Source: Hyalella azteca (taxonomy: Eukaryota; Arthropoda; Malacostraca; Amphipoda; Hyalellidae). From it: 64,000 nucleotides of DNA. The notes under the pieces were generated by a model that was not told the DNA's origin, searched no databases, and saw nothing but the letters and a program-made list of their open reading frames with translations. Each line of letters begins with the position of its first letter. Position 1 is the first letter of the stretch. This document shows, piece by piece, positions 1 through 15,528 of this stretch. Location of the stretch: contig NW_025944107.1 of the NCBI RefSeq assembly GCF_000764305.2, positions 124,001 through 188,000 of the forward strand, in the 5' to 3' direction. Made by a program: the position numbers and the translations under genes.

Positions 1-39
1 TTCGGAATAAATTGCAAGCTTTCTTTCAAAGAGAATTTA

Positions 40-3387
<3,348 letters not shown>

Positions 3388-4925
3388 GGGTAAACACGGT
3401 ATATTCCGACATCGTGGGTAATTCTGACACTTCTTAAATTATCCTTTATATTAAGCTTTGTCTTAGTTCCACACATTTGTTGATGGTTGAAGTAGTGACA
3501 TCATGCTATTGCGCACCATACTATTGCCAAAACACTAGGTCTGGGCCATCTGGTGGGAAAATGTTGAGATCCAAAGAGAGGCAGTGCGTGTCACCCAGTG
3601 AGAACATCGAAAAACGTGTCAAAGTTGATGGTTGACCTTGCTCTACCAAATAGTGATAAACTGTTTGTGTAGAAACAATATTATAGTTTGAGACTTTTAA
3701 ATAAGTCTGTGAATATATTAGGAATCCTTTAAGTATAGGTACTTGTATTTGCTGATTTCAAGTGGTAAATAAATTAAAAGATGATTAATTTAAGAGACGG
3801 TTTTAGACCACATAAAACTAATTCCAATACATCTGGAATTAGATAATTCTACTTAAGAAAAATTAAAATTTTCTTAATTAAAAGCTTAATAGCTCTTAAT
3901 TAAAAGCCTAATTAAGTAGTGTTCAATATTCAGTAGTGTTCTAATTCCAAGCTGTGTTGTATTCCAATACAGCTCACACAGCGATTGGAATTCGAACACA
4001 AAAGTGTCAAAATTACGAATTAGTAGAGTTTGAAGAGCGGCCGGAATTAGTCTCACAAAATGCCAAATTTAGTCACACTCACACACAGCATCGGAATATA
4101 TGGATTTGGTAGGTTTGCATTCTTAAGGCTTTTAAATAAATATGGCAACATTTTGTGACATTTCATTGTTGCTGACTTGCTGGTGCATAGTGTGGTGTTT
4201 TGAGATTGATGTAAAGCAAACAGAACTTGAGTTGCACATACGGTGATTTTGTTATAACCCTTCATTTTTTGCTAGGGTAAACGCGGTATATTCCGACACA
4301 TTAAGGACGCATCGAGAAATGAAAAACTATAAAAAAAACCGTATGCGTTACATAAGTTCTGTTGCCTTCACATGACTCAAAACACTTCACTACGCGTCAG
4401 CAAAGATGAAACATCACAAAATGTTGCCATATTTATTAAAAAGCCTTTAGAATGGAAACCTACCAAATCCCTATATTCCGTCACTTTGTGTGGCAACATC
4501 CGACACGTGGTGAGTCGTATTGCGTCAGCGCTTCAAATTTAACTGATACGTATTGCCGACATCCACGTGTTCGAATTCCGTTTGCTGTGTGAGCTGTATT
4601 GGGACTGTCTCTTATACACATCTAGATGTGTATAAGAGACAGCGGTAAAGCAATGCGGATTGCGGAAGTTGAAAATTTTATGAAATGACATGTTTGCGAA
4701 GTGCAAACCGCGATTTTTTAATCAAACAAAAATTTATGACATTCGAGCCACGAGATTTCATACCTACTGAAATTATATGATATTAGAGCCGCGATATTTC
4801 AGACAAAAATAGGACTTTTCCAGACTAGTATGCATGGAACTAAAACAAAGCTTAATATAAAGGAAAAGCTGGAGAGGTGACGAAATTACCTACAATGTCG
4901 GAATATACCGCGTTTAGGTACCCTA
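3388..4925. mobile_element. Nested TIR element, GGGTAAACGCGGTATATTCC family
   Basis: The tip GGGTAAAC(A/G)CGGTATATTCC occurs at 3388 and 4274 on the plus strand and inverted at about 4898-4918. A second copy group lies at 29297-30231. The segment 4050-4200 is matched in inverse by about 4370-4470, so at least two copies are nested or fused. No transposase frame is seen, so the family is non-autonomous and its superfamily unknown. An adapter junction at 4605-4642 interrupts it, so the inner structure may be an assembly product. Confidence 0.65.
4605..4642. other. Nextera mate-pair junction adapter (assembly artefact)
   Basis: Two 19-bp Tn5 mosaic ends stand tail to tail: CTGTCTCTTATACACATCT followed at once by AGATGTGTATAAGAGACAG. 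This perfect 38-bp palindrome is the circularisation junction of Illumina Nextera mate-pair libraries and is not expected in animal DNA. Sequence left and right of it may come from places several kb apart. Confidence 0.97.
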
Positions 4926-5774
<849 letters not shown>

Positions 5775-6360
5775 ATAGCGGTTTTAGCGTTTAGTAGCCG
5801 ATCCTAAACATCGCAGAACATTCAGAGCATTTTGAGGTCTCGAACTCGCAATTCACTGCTACAATTCTACTGTGCTTATAGGTGCCTGTACAAAGGAATA
5901 GTACTAGCCGCTAGCTCATCCGCCGCATGAACTGTCCACGCTACTAGCCATGCTAGTAGCAAGCAAGCAGAGCTGGGCAGCGCTACTTTGAAATGCTACC
6001 GCTACATGCTCTAAATGTAGCGGGCGCTACCGCTACCGCTACAATTGCTTAAATGTAGCACCGCTACCGCTACTGAACATGTAGCGGCCGCTACATGAAG
6101 CGCGCTACTGACCACCTCTGGACTAACAACCAACATGTTGACACTCTCCTCGCGTACAGGCTTACTAGCCGGATAGTCACCAAGCGACCGTCACTTGCCA
6201 GATTTCCTAGCCGTCTGCACTATCCCCGTTTACAAGCACCTTAACCGCCCGGCCAACTCGCCTATTTTGACCAGCAGGCGCACAGAGCTGGGATCGAACC
6301 CGCACCTCTCTGCTCCATTCATGGTACTCTGAACTGTAACCACTGGGCCACACGGCCCGA
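5775..6360 (-). repeat. tRNA-derived SINE with an inserted GCTAC-rich tract
   Basis: Read on the minus strand, the right end has an RNA polymerase III A-box-like GTGGCCCAGTGGTTA (about 6355-6340) and a B-box GGGTTCGATCC (about 6301-6291). The 3' tail matches the copy at 6429-6653 (GCGGTT...AGCGTTTA at 5778-5795). About 5975-6110 is a degenerate GCTACC/GCTACA tract that the other copies lack. Confidence 0.75.
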
Positions 6361-6428
6361 ATTAATAGTATTTTAAATAATTTGAAGTTTATTTATGATC
6401 GTGTCAATCCTCAATCATTCATATATAG

Positions 6429-6653
6429 AGCGGTTTCAGCGTTTATTAGGCCGTAGGCCTGTCGCCGATTCTTAACATTGCAGAACATTTACAGGTTTTT
6501 TCGGGCTCGAACTCGCAACTCACTGCTTAAAATTTCCTTTGCTTAACCGCCATGCCGATTCAGACCAGAAACTGCCGCACAGAGCTGGGATTGAACCCGC
6601 ACCTCTCTGCTCCAATCTTGGTACTCTAAACTTTAACCACTGAGCCACCCTGC
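6429..6653 (-). repeat. tRNA-derived SINE, near full length
   Basis: This is a cleaner copy of the same family, about 225 bp. Read on the minus strand it has an A-box (GTGGCTCAGTGGTTA), a B-box (GGGTTCAATCC, about 6599-6589) and the shared tail. It is not a tRNA gene: no cloverleaf is complete. A third copy lies at 63349-63785 on the plus strand. Confidence 0.8.
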
Positions 6654-7169
6654 TCAAATCTATTTGAATGTGTATTTCATGCCTTAATGAAGTCTCACAA
6701 TTACATAAATGGTAAGTTATGTCCGAAAAACAGTGAAAATTTCAAATGGACCGTGTTTTTAAAAGCAAAAATTATATTTTATTTGTAATCTTCATGCCTA
6801 ATTAGAATAAAATAGAATTGTCGGCACTGAAGAAATAGGCCCATGGCCTGTTGCCGATTATTGTACTTTTCGAGACTTGATGCCACAAGGGATACGGCCT
6901 TCTAAACCCGATCTTTCCATAACTGACGATTGTTTGAGATAGCTGCTGGACTTATTACTGGTCCGTAAAGTGTTAGTCGAAGCGAGAAGAAATGTTGTTG
7001 CACGGACGCAGTTTTTTAGTTAATAGCAGTGGCCCCAGGTGTTGGTTCTTGTTTCAAATTCTAGGACTCCTTCTTGGACCTTGTATAAACCGTCGGTATA
7101 CATGTATACTTCAATGAGGTCACCACGCAGACGTCGATAACAGGGGCTCAGAAGCTCCTAATCTTTAAT

Positions 7170-7965
7170 CTCTCTTTCCTAATCTTTAATCTTTCTTCTT
7201 GCCTTTTAATCCCGGAATTATCCTTGTTGAGCGTCTTTGAACACTCTCGACTAAATTTTTATCCTTTTTAGTTTTGGTGACCACACGGCATTTCCAAACT
7301 CTGGGTCCGGACGCACGACAGTGATAAACAACAGATTTATCGCTTCTGAATCTAGGTACTCGTAAGAGCGTCTGATAGTCCAAGCCGTTTATTGGCTTTA
7401 TTAACTTGAGCTTCAATGTGCTTAGAATATTTCAGCTCCTTGTCGACATCAACTCTTGAATCTTTCTCCGTTGTCGACTTCGACATCATCACTCAGTCGT
7501 TGCAAGCATGTCTTCTCATACTGTAATCATGCTGTTCATTGTTCTTGCCAAGGTGGATTACTTTACATGTGTCAACATTAAAACGCAGCTGCCACTTATC
7601 AGCCCAGTCAACTAACATGTCACGATCACTTTGCAACTGTAATTTTTGGGACGTATTCTTCACTGCATTATAAACTTTTGTGTCGTCGGCATACATAGAG
7701 CACCCGCTAGACACAGCTTCTGGCATATCGTTTATAAACGCAACGAATAAAACAGGACCGCGAACGCATCCTTGTGGCCCGCTGCTGTGCACTGAAACCC
7801 AGTCTGATACGGTCCCATTAATACTGACACGTTGTCGCCTCCCTGGTAGAAAATCTCTGATCCATTTGAGTAAATTACTTTCAAGTCAAGACTTTAATTT
7901 ATTCAACAGACGCTCATGTGGAACACTGTCAAATGAAGTTGTTACTGTCAAATTGTTAATAATCA
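7170..7965 (-). mobile_element. Degenerate non-LTR retrotransposon reverse transcriptase (CR1/Rex-like)
   Basis: In order on the minus strand the reading frames show FDSVPHERLLNKLKS (about 7945-7895), FLPGRRQRVSINGTVSDW, then GPVLFVAFINDMPEAV, the catalytic YADD (7697-7686), WADKWQLRFNVDTCKVIHLG and, after a shift, VESVQRRSTRIIPGLK (about 7255-7205). This is the order of palm and thumb motifs in CR1/Rex1-type LINEs. Stops and at least two frameshifts show that it is dead. No endonuclease domain was found upstream, so the copy is 5' truncated. Confidence 0.85.
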
Positions 7966-8029
7966 TCCATTTTCTTGTCATTCGTGTAAATAAAAGATTC
8001 CCTCATGTTATCAGCGCGCCACCTGCATA

Positions 8030-9149
8030 ACAAGTCGCCTCCACTAGTTACTCAGATAATGAAACCACGAACCGGCAACTGGAAATTGTCCACAAATATT
8101 TCATTATAATCTAATCATGTTCAGTAAGTATCAGATTTTTTGTTGTTCAATATAAACGCTAACATTAATTTTATTCGCACCTACTCAGCAATGCACAAAC
8201 GGCCAAGGTTTTAACAATGTTCCGAGCTAATTGGATGATTGTCGTATAAATTATTAACTGTCGTGGGCAATAATTACAGCAGGATGAAATTAGATACATT
8301 TTGCAATGGCAGTTATTTTAATCGTATTCATACTTCTTCTGCTCCATCAGTCGCGCCGGAATAGCCCTAAGTTTCTCATTGGTCGTGAGGTGCAATTTGA
8401 ATTGTTATGAAAAATAAGAATAAACAATCCATTTCTTCATCACATCTTTGCTACATAGGCCTCTCAGCTGCGGCGTCACCAACAATTTTTTTTGGCATCG
8501 CATCCTACTTGGAAGTCGCGTTCAGTTACCCTCGTAGTACTCATAGCTGAAACGCTCATTTAACACACCGCCAATACTAAATATTGGCCGCTAATGTGCA
8601 ATAGAATTAGCAATCGATTGTACTTGATGCGCTAAAACCAAGGAATTGAGTAAGTTAGTTGTTTTAATTTAAGGATGTGCCGCTGGGACCATGTATGTGG
8701 CGAGTGGATACTACGGCCAATAGTTTACAGGTTATCATATCAGTGGATACTACGGCCAATAGTTTACAGGTTATTTTTTGTGAGGTAGTATATATTTTGA
8801 TGTAGCACATAATAACAAACTAAAACTCATTCATAGCCCTGCTCATCACCTGGAAGGCACTCGTATTTCACAAATAGTAAACGCAACTCCGGAAACCACG
8901 ATTTTGGAAAAATATATAAATCGTTTGCAGTTGTGTCCTGAGTTAAATTTTTTTTTCATGCTAAGAGCTCACATTATCTTCAAATAGTTCTCGGTCAAAC
9001 TGCTTGATGAATAGCATTATTTATTGTGTCACCATCTTCGCTACGCAAGTTCCAGTAGAAGCGTAGTGATTATTTGTTTTGAATAATCTAATTATGGGTT
9101 AACCCAGAAATATGTTGTGAATAGAATACATTTTCCTAAAATAACCATG
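8030..9149. other. Intergenic DNA with a short tandem duplication
   Basis: No gene was recognised. About 8702-8776 holds two copies of a roughly 40-bp unit containing GATACTACGGCCAATAGTTT. Confidence 0.5.
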
Positions 9150-10113
9150 AAAGCACGGACTCGATCGACAATTCTACGGACTCGCCTGCGGACTCGCGCA
9201 ACTGGGCCACTCATAATTCCTTAAATACTAAACGGATCGGTATGAATTTTGGAATATGAGTATTAATTATCGATACGCTGCCGCTGGAATTATTACAGAT
9301 TTTTACATGAATTATTTTTTAATTAAAACCAATAAATGTATTTTTTAAGCAACTGTGCCCTCATAATTCCTTAAATACATAACGATTCTGTATGAATTTT
9401 GGAATATGAGTATTAATTATCGATTGGCTGCAGCAGGAATTAGTACAGATTTTTACATGAATTATTTTTTAATTAAAACTAATAAACGTATTTTTTAAGC
9501 AACTGGACCGCTCATAATTCCTTCAATACTTAACGGATCTGTGTGAATTTTGGAATGTCAATATTAATTATCGATACGCTGCCGCAGGAATTATTACAGA
9601 TTTTTACATGAATTATTTTTTAATTAAAACCAATAAACGTATTTTTTAAGCAACTGGGCCACTCATAATTCCTTCAATACTTAACGGAGCTGTATGAATT
9701 TTGGAATGTGAGTATTAATTATCGATACGATGCCGCAGGAATTATTACAGATTTTTGCATGAATTATTTCCTAACATAACCTAACATAACCTAATAATAA
9801 GTCATGTAAAAATCTGTAATAATTCCTGCGGCAGCGTATCGATAATTAATACTCACATTCCAAAATTCATGCAGATCCGTTAAGTATTGAAGGAATTATG
9901 AGCGGCCCAGTTGCTTAAAAAATACGTTTATTGGTTTTACTTAAAAAATAATTCATGTAAAACTCTGTAATAATTCCTGCGGCAGCGTATCGATAATTAA
10001 TACTCATGTTCCAAAATTCATGCAGATCCGTTAAGTATTGAAGGAATTATGAGCGGCCCAGTTGCGCGAGTCCGCAGGCGGGTCCGTAAAATTGTCGATT
10101 GAGTAAAGCACGG
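9150..10113. mobile_element. TIR element with opposing internal tandem arrays and 9-bp target duplication
   Basis: The element body is 9159-10104. Its ends match as inverted repeats (left ACTCGATCGACAATT, right AATTGTCGATTGAGT), continuing inward through a TACGGACTCGCCTGCGGACT-like stretch. Identical 9-bp AAAGCACGG flanks it at 9150-9158 and 10105-10113. Inside are four roughly 150-bp direct repeats (starting near 9211, 9359, 9510 and 9660) and then two copies in the opposite direction (about 9800-10065). The unit includes GGAATTATTACAGATTTTTA. There is no coding capacity. A 9-bp duplication suits Mutator-like elements, but the superfamily is inferred. Confidence 0.85.
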
Positions 10114-10469
10114 TTAGGTGTAAGCTGAATATAAGAGAACACTAAAATCTCCGGGAAGATCAGTCGAGGAAATGTTTGACACATTCAGATGGTAGAGGGT
10201 TGATTCTGATTTTGAGATAAGCTAGGCAGGGTGTTTCGTAAAAATTAAGGTCATCCAAAATGCAGAGAAATATAGAAATAGAAACGCTAATTTACGGTTA
10301 TCCGAATGAAGATATTTCAAACAAATTTTAGAAATAATTTGAAAATCCTTTTTCACCTCTTATAATAGGTAATTCCTAACATTAATTAAATAATTTGATA
10401 CTAACGTTATTTGAGGTTTTCATCACCAATTTATTTCGTAAGAACCATTGGCCAAGCTTAAACTTCCAC

Positions 10470-10532
10470 GCTCTAGCGCGGTCTGGGAGCGGCATTCATT
10501 TTCCGCTTGACGCTGACTTTAGAAGGTTACTG
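10470..10532 (+). promoter_or_regulatory. Probable first exon and 5'TOP-like start of the snoRNA host gene
   Basis: A short GC-richer stretch ends in a strong donor (TTACTG|GTAAGTAC; exon end 10532). It contains pyrimidine-rich runs (CATTCATTTTCCGCTT, 10493-10508), as expected of the terminal-oligopyrimidine starts of snoRNA host genes. The exact start site cannot be fixed from sequence alone. Confidence 0.45.
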
Positions 10533-12544
10533 GTAAGTACAAAATCATCATTTACCTCCTAACTCAGGCTAACTGTCCGCTTTTCTTGTTAGTAGTGCTG
10601 ACTGTGCTGTATTATGTATAAATACTTTAGACATTGTCAACTTGGGTCAATGCTCTCCGTTTAATTGCAGTAATATATCAACTCTTAACATATTTGCTAA
10701 CGAGATGAGTGTGGGGCATAGCTGACTGTCAAGTTCTGGCTTGGATATTGTGGATTAATCAAGCATAGATCTTGCGACTAAGTTGAACCAATTAATGTAA
10801 TTGATGTGAACTGGTACTAATTAGGATGTCTTGTTTGAAATAGTCTTCGAATCGCTGTGCTGCTTGTTCTTTCTACTTGATAGCTGCGCCTGCAGTCGCT
10901 GTCACAGTCACGCAGTGGATTAGGCTAGCCTTACTTTCACTTAAGGTTTGAACTTTGAAATAATTGCAACTTTGCATAAATTTGAAGCATAGTGGCAAAA
11001 GGAGAACATTTCTTTGTTGCCCCCTCTTTAAGCTCAGTTTTTTGTCTTGTAAATAAAGAACCTAGCCTAGTCACTAGTAAGTAGCTACAAAAGTATTTGG
11101 AATAGCCAATGCAATAGCCGTGTCAGAAATTATTAGGTAGCCTATGTCCAAAATTGATTGAATTATATTTAGGTAGGTAGTAGCTAGGTAAATGAAATCA
11201 AAAATGAACGGTTACTAAAAGATCAGTGTAATTTGCCACCGCGTAGCTATTTTAAAGTGTTGAAAAAATTATAAAAAATGGAATGTAGCCTATTCTGAAT
11301 AAATAGGTAGACTACCTAGACCTATTTTGAGTGACTATTTGAATGGAAATTAAGACAAGTTGACAACCCTTCCAACCTAAACTTTCTGCAAAATTTCTTG
11401 GTCTATTGTTTCATCTGATGTAAAATTCATAGACTGTGATAGACATTCCAAAAATGCTGCCCGAAATGACCTGTAGGTTGCCACTTTGAAGTTGGCCTAC
11501 TGCACTTAACCTCATTGCTTGCTTGTTGCTAGAAACTGTAAAAAAACATAGTTACTGATTGGTATGGACTATGGACGGTTCTTGTGCCTGGGCTGCCCGA
11601 TATGCTGATAATTGCTAAGCTACCTATTGTTATACTTATTGTCATGAATCTAGATTGCTTGATGCTCAAAGATGGACACTTGGTTCAATTTTTCTGCTTT
11701 GATGCAACAAGTTTTAGATGTGGGAGCAGATTTGATAGAGGTGTCAAATATCTATATTACCCAAGGTAATTTGTCTAAAAGTCTTGACTTTGTTCCTGTG
11801 AATTGTGACTAGGTTATCAATTGTTGCACTTTATCCTCTGCTAATTTTTTGGAACCCAAATTAAGAATTAAAGTAGGTCTATCTAGATGATGTAGCTAGG
11901 GACCTAGGGTGGAATTTAAAGAGGCAAGTAGTGTTTCATTACTAATAATTGTAAATTCATAATTACTTGTCTAGTGTTGAAGTCTCGAATTTCTGGCTGA
12001 AGTAAATAAGCTAAATCAGTCCAGGATGGCAGGATAAGTATAGCTAACAGATATGAAATTCTTTGCCAGCATCTCTTGCAGCTTGGAGGCTTGGATTCAA
12101 CCCTGCTAATGAAGTTGTAGCTAATGTACCTAACTGTCTAACTATTATTTGTGCCAGTCTGCTGTCACAACTCACTTGATTGGACATTTTCAATTCGTTT
12201 GAAAATCTTGAACTTGAAGGTTGTTCATATCTTTATTTATTGAATTTTGAATGCAATTGTGCAGTGTTTTTGCTCAATGTACAGTTTTCAAAATGAATTA
12301 CTAATCATAATGCAAAATTTAATAACAAAATAGATATGAAATGCTGCGTTTATATATCGACACATGTCACATGATGCTTGCAGGTGATTGACTAGAATAA
12401 TATTACGACGGTTTTTGGTATAGGATATCAGATTATTCAGTGCACAATTAGTCCATGATGGATATCTAATTTTAACCTATCCTAGTGTATCTGTAAAAGC
12501 TTGAATATTCCTGGATGTTATTTGGCCCTTGCTGTGTCATCCTT

Positions 12545-12611
12545 TACTATGATGAAAACATAGTGGGAATCCTGAACAGTCTTGTAGACCCTTCCTTGTT
12601 GCTGACCAAAC
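12545..12611 (+). ncRNA. C/D-box snoRNA, 28S guide (GAUUCCCACUGU)
   Basis: Box C ATGATGA 12549-12555, D' CTGA 12572-12575, D CTGA 12602-12605; the next exon starts at 12676, 70 nt on. The stretch next to D' (ACATAGTGGGAATC) can pair over 12 bp, with one G-U, with conserved 28S rRNA GAUUCCCACUGU. The D'+5 rule points to the first C of CCC. The D-side guide has no target that I recognise. Confidence 0.75.
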
Positions 12612-12726
12612 CATATAAATGTTGAATTCCATTTGTTTATTGAATTTTTTGTTAATGATATTGTATATTTTGCAGGTTATGGATGATATGATGGATGTAG
12701 AGAGCAGGGAGATTATCAAATTTGAA

Positions 12727-13285
12727 GTAAGTAAAATTTGATAATTTGATGTGTGTGTGTGTGCAAAGTAACAGCATGACACTAATGAGCAGTAATAGAT
12801 TAAATATCAAAGTTGTGATGACAAACTGCTTGGTGAAGGCTGGTCTCTATCATAGTTCCTGCTTCACCTGCCATAAGAAGCTCACCCATGAGGGGCTGTG
12901 GTCCCTGGGAAGGTCTGAGAGACAAGACAGTAAAGGCTCTAGCAGGGCCCATTTCTCTGAAGGGAGTGGGGGGACACCAGAAAATTAACGTGCCCTGCTT
13001 GTTGTTAATGCCTTTGATGGCTGGTTGTTGATTCCCAACAACCAACTGGAGGTCAAAGCAATAAGTTTGGCTGGAAGATCCCCTGTCTGGCTTAGTTAAG
13101 TTGGATGAGTGAGGTGGTTGTGGCCATAACTCAATTCAGACTATTCTCTTGTGGTGGTGGGGCTGGAACTTAAGAGAAGTGAGCCAATGTGCCTCAAGAT
13201 TATGAGAGCTGAACTCTTCCTTTTTGTCTTGTACATACATCCTGCATTTTAACTTTTCTAAAACCTTGTTCTTTCTTCCTGGAAG
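12727..13285 (+). other. Host-gene intron with possible H/ACA-like folds
   Basis: No convincing C/D RNA is visible. There is a strong hairpin (GGTTGTTG/CAACAACC within TTTGA/TCAAA, about 13013-13061), an AGAAAA hinge-like motif near 12978 and a looser hairpin (GTCTCT/AGAGAC, about 12844-12923). The total length is large for an H/ACA RNA, so this is only suggestive. Confidence 0.25.
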
Positions 13286-13387
13286 GTCTCGTTCTGCTCA
13301 CATGGAATGGACAATTGGGTGTGCTCAATGCTTAGAGTTCAAGTGAGTTTATATGCTTATGCCTTGTGTAGAAATAAGATATATTAT

Positions 13388-13460
13388 CATGCGTGATGAT
13401 CCTTACTTGCTGAAATATGTTGAAGACACTTCAATACTACCATCAAGATCTGAATGTTGT
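13388..13460 (+). ncRNA. SNORD24-like: C/D-box snoRNA, SNORD24 (U24)-like
   Basis: Box C GTGATGA 13393-13399, D' CTGA 13410-13413, D CTGA 13450-13453; the next exon is at 13521. The guide before D (TACTACCATCAAGAT) pairs with 28S ATCTTGGTGGTAGTA over 15 bp with one G-U; this is the site of vertebrate and yeast U24. The D box sits two bases closer than in human U24, so the +5 rule selects a U two bases beyond the C that U24 normally methylates. Confidence 0.85.
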
Positions 13461-14433
13461 TGATATATTCTGTCTTGGCTATGATGTTGTGTAAATGGTA
13501 ATTATATTTTCTGATGGCAGTGTTGTCAACAATGATGCGGTCTTGATTGCTCAACTGTTAATGCGCTGGGGCTGGATGCGTTGATTCTGCGCAATGTAAG
13601 ATATTAATTTTTTTTTTCTCTTTAAAAGTTTAGCTCTGGGTTGATGCTATATCACTTCAATGATAGTAGTGTAAATATTAAACTGCTGGAAGTGTTCTTG
13701 AGGTATCTTGGCTTCTGAAGAATTGATAAATGAAGTTATTAACTCGTGCTGTTGATCCGATCAGCACTTGCAAGATGACTTTTGAAATTCGAATAGCAAT
13801 CATTTAATGAAATACTCTCACGTTTGTGAAAAGGTGGAAAACCTGTACGTTATGAATTATCCTGCCTGCATTGGTCTGTAATATTATCCAGTTGATTTCA
13901 ATTTAAATACGTTCTTTTAGAACGTGTCTTACAGAACTTTGCGTTAGTTTATTCAGGAACTAACGGCAAAATTGAGATATTAATTTGAAAAAGAAAGAAC
14001 ATTTGTGAAAGTAATGGAACGATTTTTTAGTACCGATGTGATTTTATGTATTCTTTGTAGAAACAAAAATGTTGATTAGATTCACACAGAGCTGAAAAAA
14101 GTTGAACATAGTATTGGGTCTTGCATAAAATACTTGTCTCCACGCGCTGGAATTCTATGGTAGTGAATGAAGTTCGTAAATTTTGAATTTGTGGCTAATA
14201 CATACAGCTTTCCAGCTGCGATTGCTTAGTGGTATGTCAACCACTCCAGACTATGATTGGTTTTGTGATGGCCTATCCAATATGCTATGTGCACTGGTTA
14301 ACTCTATGCTAGAATTCCACACTGCTTGACGATACTATGACGTTAATATTTCCCTTGTTGCTCTGTTGAACGTGAGCCAAAAACTAACAAAAATACTTGA
14401 AAGTCAGTACTGCACACAATCATTTTCAGGGCA

Positions 14434-14491
14434 CTGTAATGATGACCGGCCAAGTTCTCTTGGCCCGTGTTTATGAAATCTCTGATATTAT
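14434..14491 (+). ncRNA. C/D-box snoRNA, orphan family A, copy 1
   Basis: Box C ATGATGA 14439-14445, D CTGA 14482-14485; the next exon is at 14572. The core CCAAGTTCTCTTGGCCCGTG and the D-adjacent ATGAAATCT are shared with copy 2 at 15032-15089. No rRNA or snRNA target was recognised for the D guide. Confidence 0.75.
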
Positions 14492-14791
14492 TTTGTAGCT
14501 GAAAACTCGGTTTCTAAGCAGATTTGACCTTGGAAAGTTTTCGAAAATGTAATGGATTTAAAAATTTCCAGGTTCCTCTCCTTGGTGTGGATTGCAACCA
14601 CTAACCACAGTTGCGAGTGAGTTGAAGCGACGATCACTTTTACTTGAAAGTAAATACGGATAATTGTGCATCAATGTGCTGCTCAGAATATAAAACTTTA
14701 ATCCTTCATTTCAGAAACATTGTTACTAGCATGAAAATATATCAGATGTTTAGATAGCACATTGGTGCCTTGTAAACTGTAGGATCTCTAT

Positions 14792-14859
14792 TTAAAATGA
14801 TGAGATAATACGGTACTAGCAACACTGATTTTCCATGCTGTTTTTCTCGCTGACCTTTC
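14792..14859 (+). ncRNA. C/D-box snoRNA candidate
   Basis: Box C ATGATGA 14797-14803, D' CTGA 14825-14828, D CTGA 14850-14853. It is 69 nt before the exon at 14923 and the only such candidate in its intron. The target is not recognised. Confidence 0.6.
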
Positions 14860-15031
14860 ATCCTTTCAAAAGTCTCAGATCTTGCTATTTAAGTTTGTTT
14901 TCACTATGCATTTATATTCCAGGTAAAAGAATGCTACTCACCAATAGGACATCACCGTGCTTGTGAGTCTTAAGTTGCTCATATTAGTCGAGCTATTTAG
15001 TTCATTTTCGTATTAGTGAAGCCATTTCATA

Positions 15032-15089
15032 CTAGCATGATGCCTGGCCAAGTTCTCTTGGCCCGTGTTAATGAAATCTCTGATTTAAA
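15032..15089 (+). ncRNA. C/D-box snoRNA, orphan family A, copy 2
   Basis: Box C is ATGATGC (15037-15043, last base off consensus) and D is CTGA 15080-15083; the next exon is at 15165. It is a close duplicate of 14434-14491 two introns away, differing mainly at the box C end and one guide base (GTGTTAATG against GTGTTTATG). Confidence 0.75.
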
Positions 15090-15260
15090 TGAAGACTGAT
15101 CAAGCTCTTACATGAAATTTTACTCGACTTTTGCGTTCGTGCCTAACATCGATTTTTTCTGCAGAACACGAGGATCTCTGAAGCTGAACGCTTGCACCTG
15201 CTCAAATTTCAATGTGAGTTTCGGCAGTAACTTCCAAAATTTAATGTTCGGACTTCGGCA

Positions 15261-15331
15261 GAATAATGATGAAAACTTTCCCCGACTGAAAATCTATGTA
15301 GAAGACTCTTGTGTTCAAATTCTGATTCCAC
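15261..15331 (+). ncRNA. C/D-box snoRNA candidate
   Basis: Box C ATGATGA 15266-15272, D' CTGA 15286-15289, D CTGA 15322-15325; the next exon is at 15390 (64 nt). The D' guide AACTTTCCC could pair with 28S GGGAAAGUU over 9 bp, but not flush with D'. The target is uncertain. Confidence 0.65.
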
Positions 15332-15528
15332 AATATTTTTATTAATTGCGACACTAGTAGTATAGTCGTAACGTGAATTTTTTTCACAGGTTTTGTTGCA
15401 GCTTCCCTCGTCTTCGACTTGAAGGTTCGAAGCCAGGTGTTTGTTCTGCCGGAGGAGTAATGCGACTATTCGAACTGTGAGTGCTCGGTTTAATTTGGAA
15501 TAATATCCATTATCTGACTAATGTTAGA

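Noticed and set aside
6290..6360. tRNA gene suggested by A and B boxes
   Set aside because: No complete cloverleaf; three copies share a non-tRNA tail, so it is a SINE.
13100..13216. Possible C/D snoRNA (GGATGA near 13103, CTGA 13209-13212, 73 nt before the exon at 13286)
   Set aside because: Box C is off consensus, the RNA would be unusually long and no target is recognised; only the D position fits.
13630..13730. TTGATGC...CTGA pair in the long host intron
   Set aside because: Box C is degenerate and no acceptor stands at the right distance.
15112..15345. 77-codon frame in the snoRNA host gene
   Set aside because: It runs across a host exon, an intron and a C/D snoRNA.
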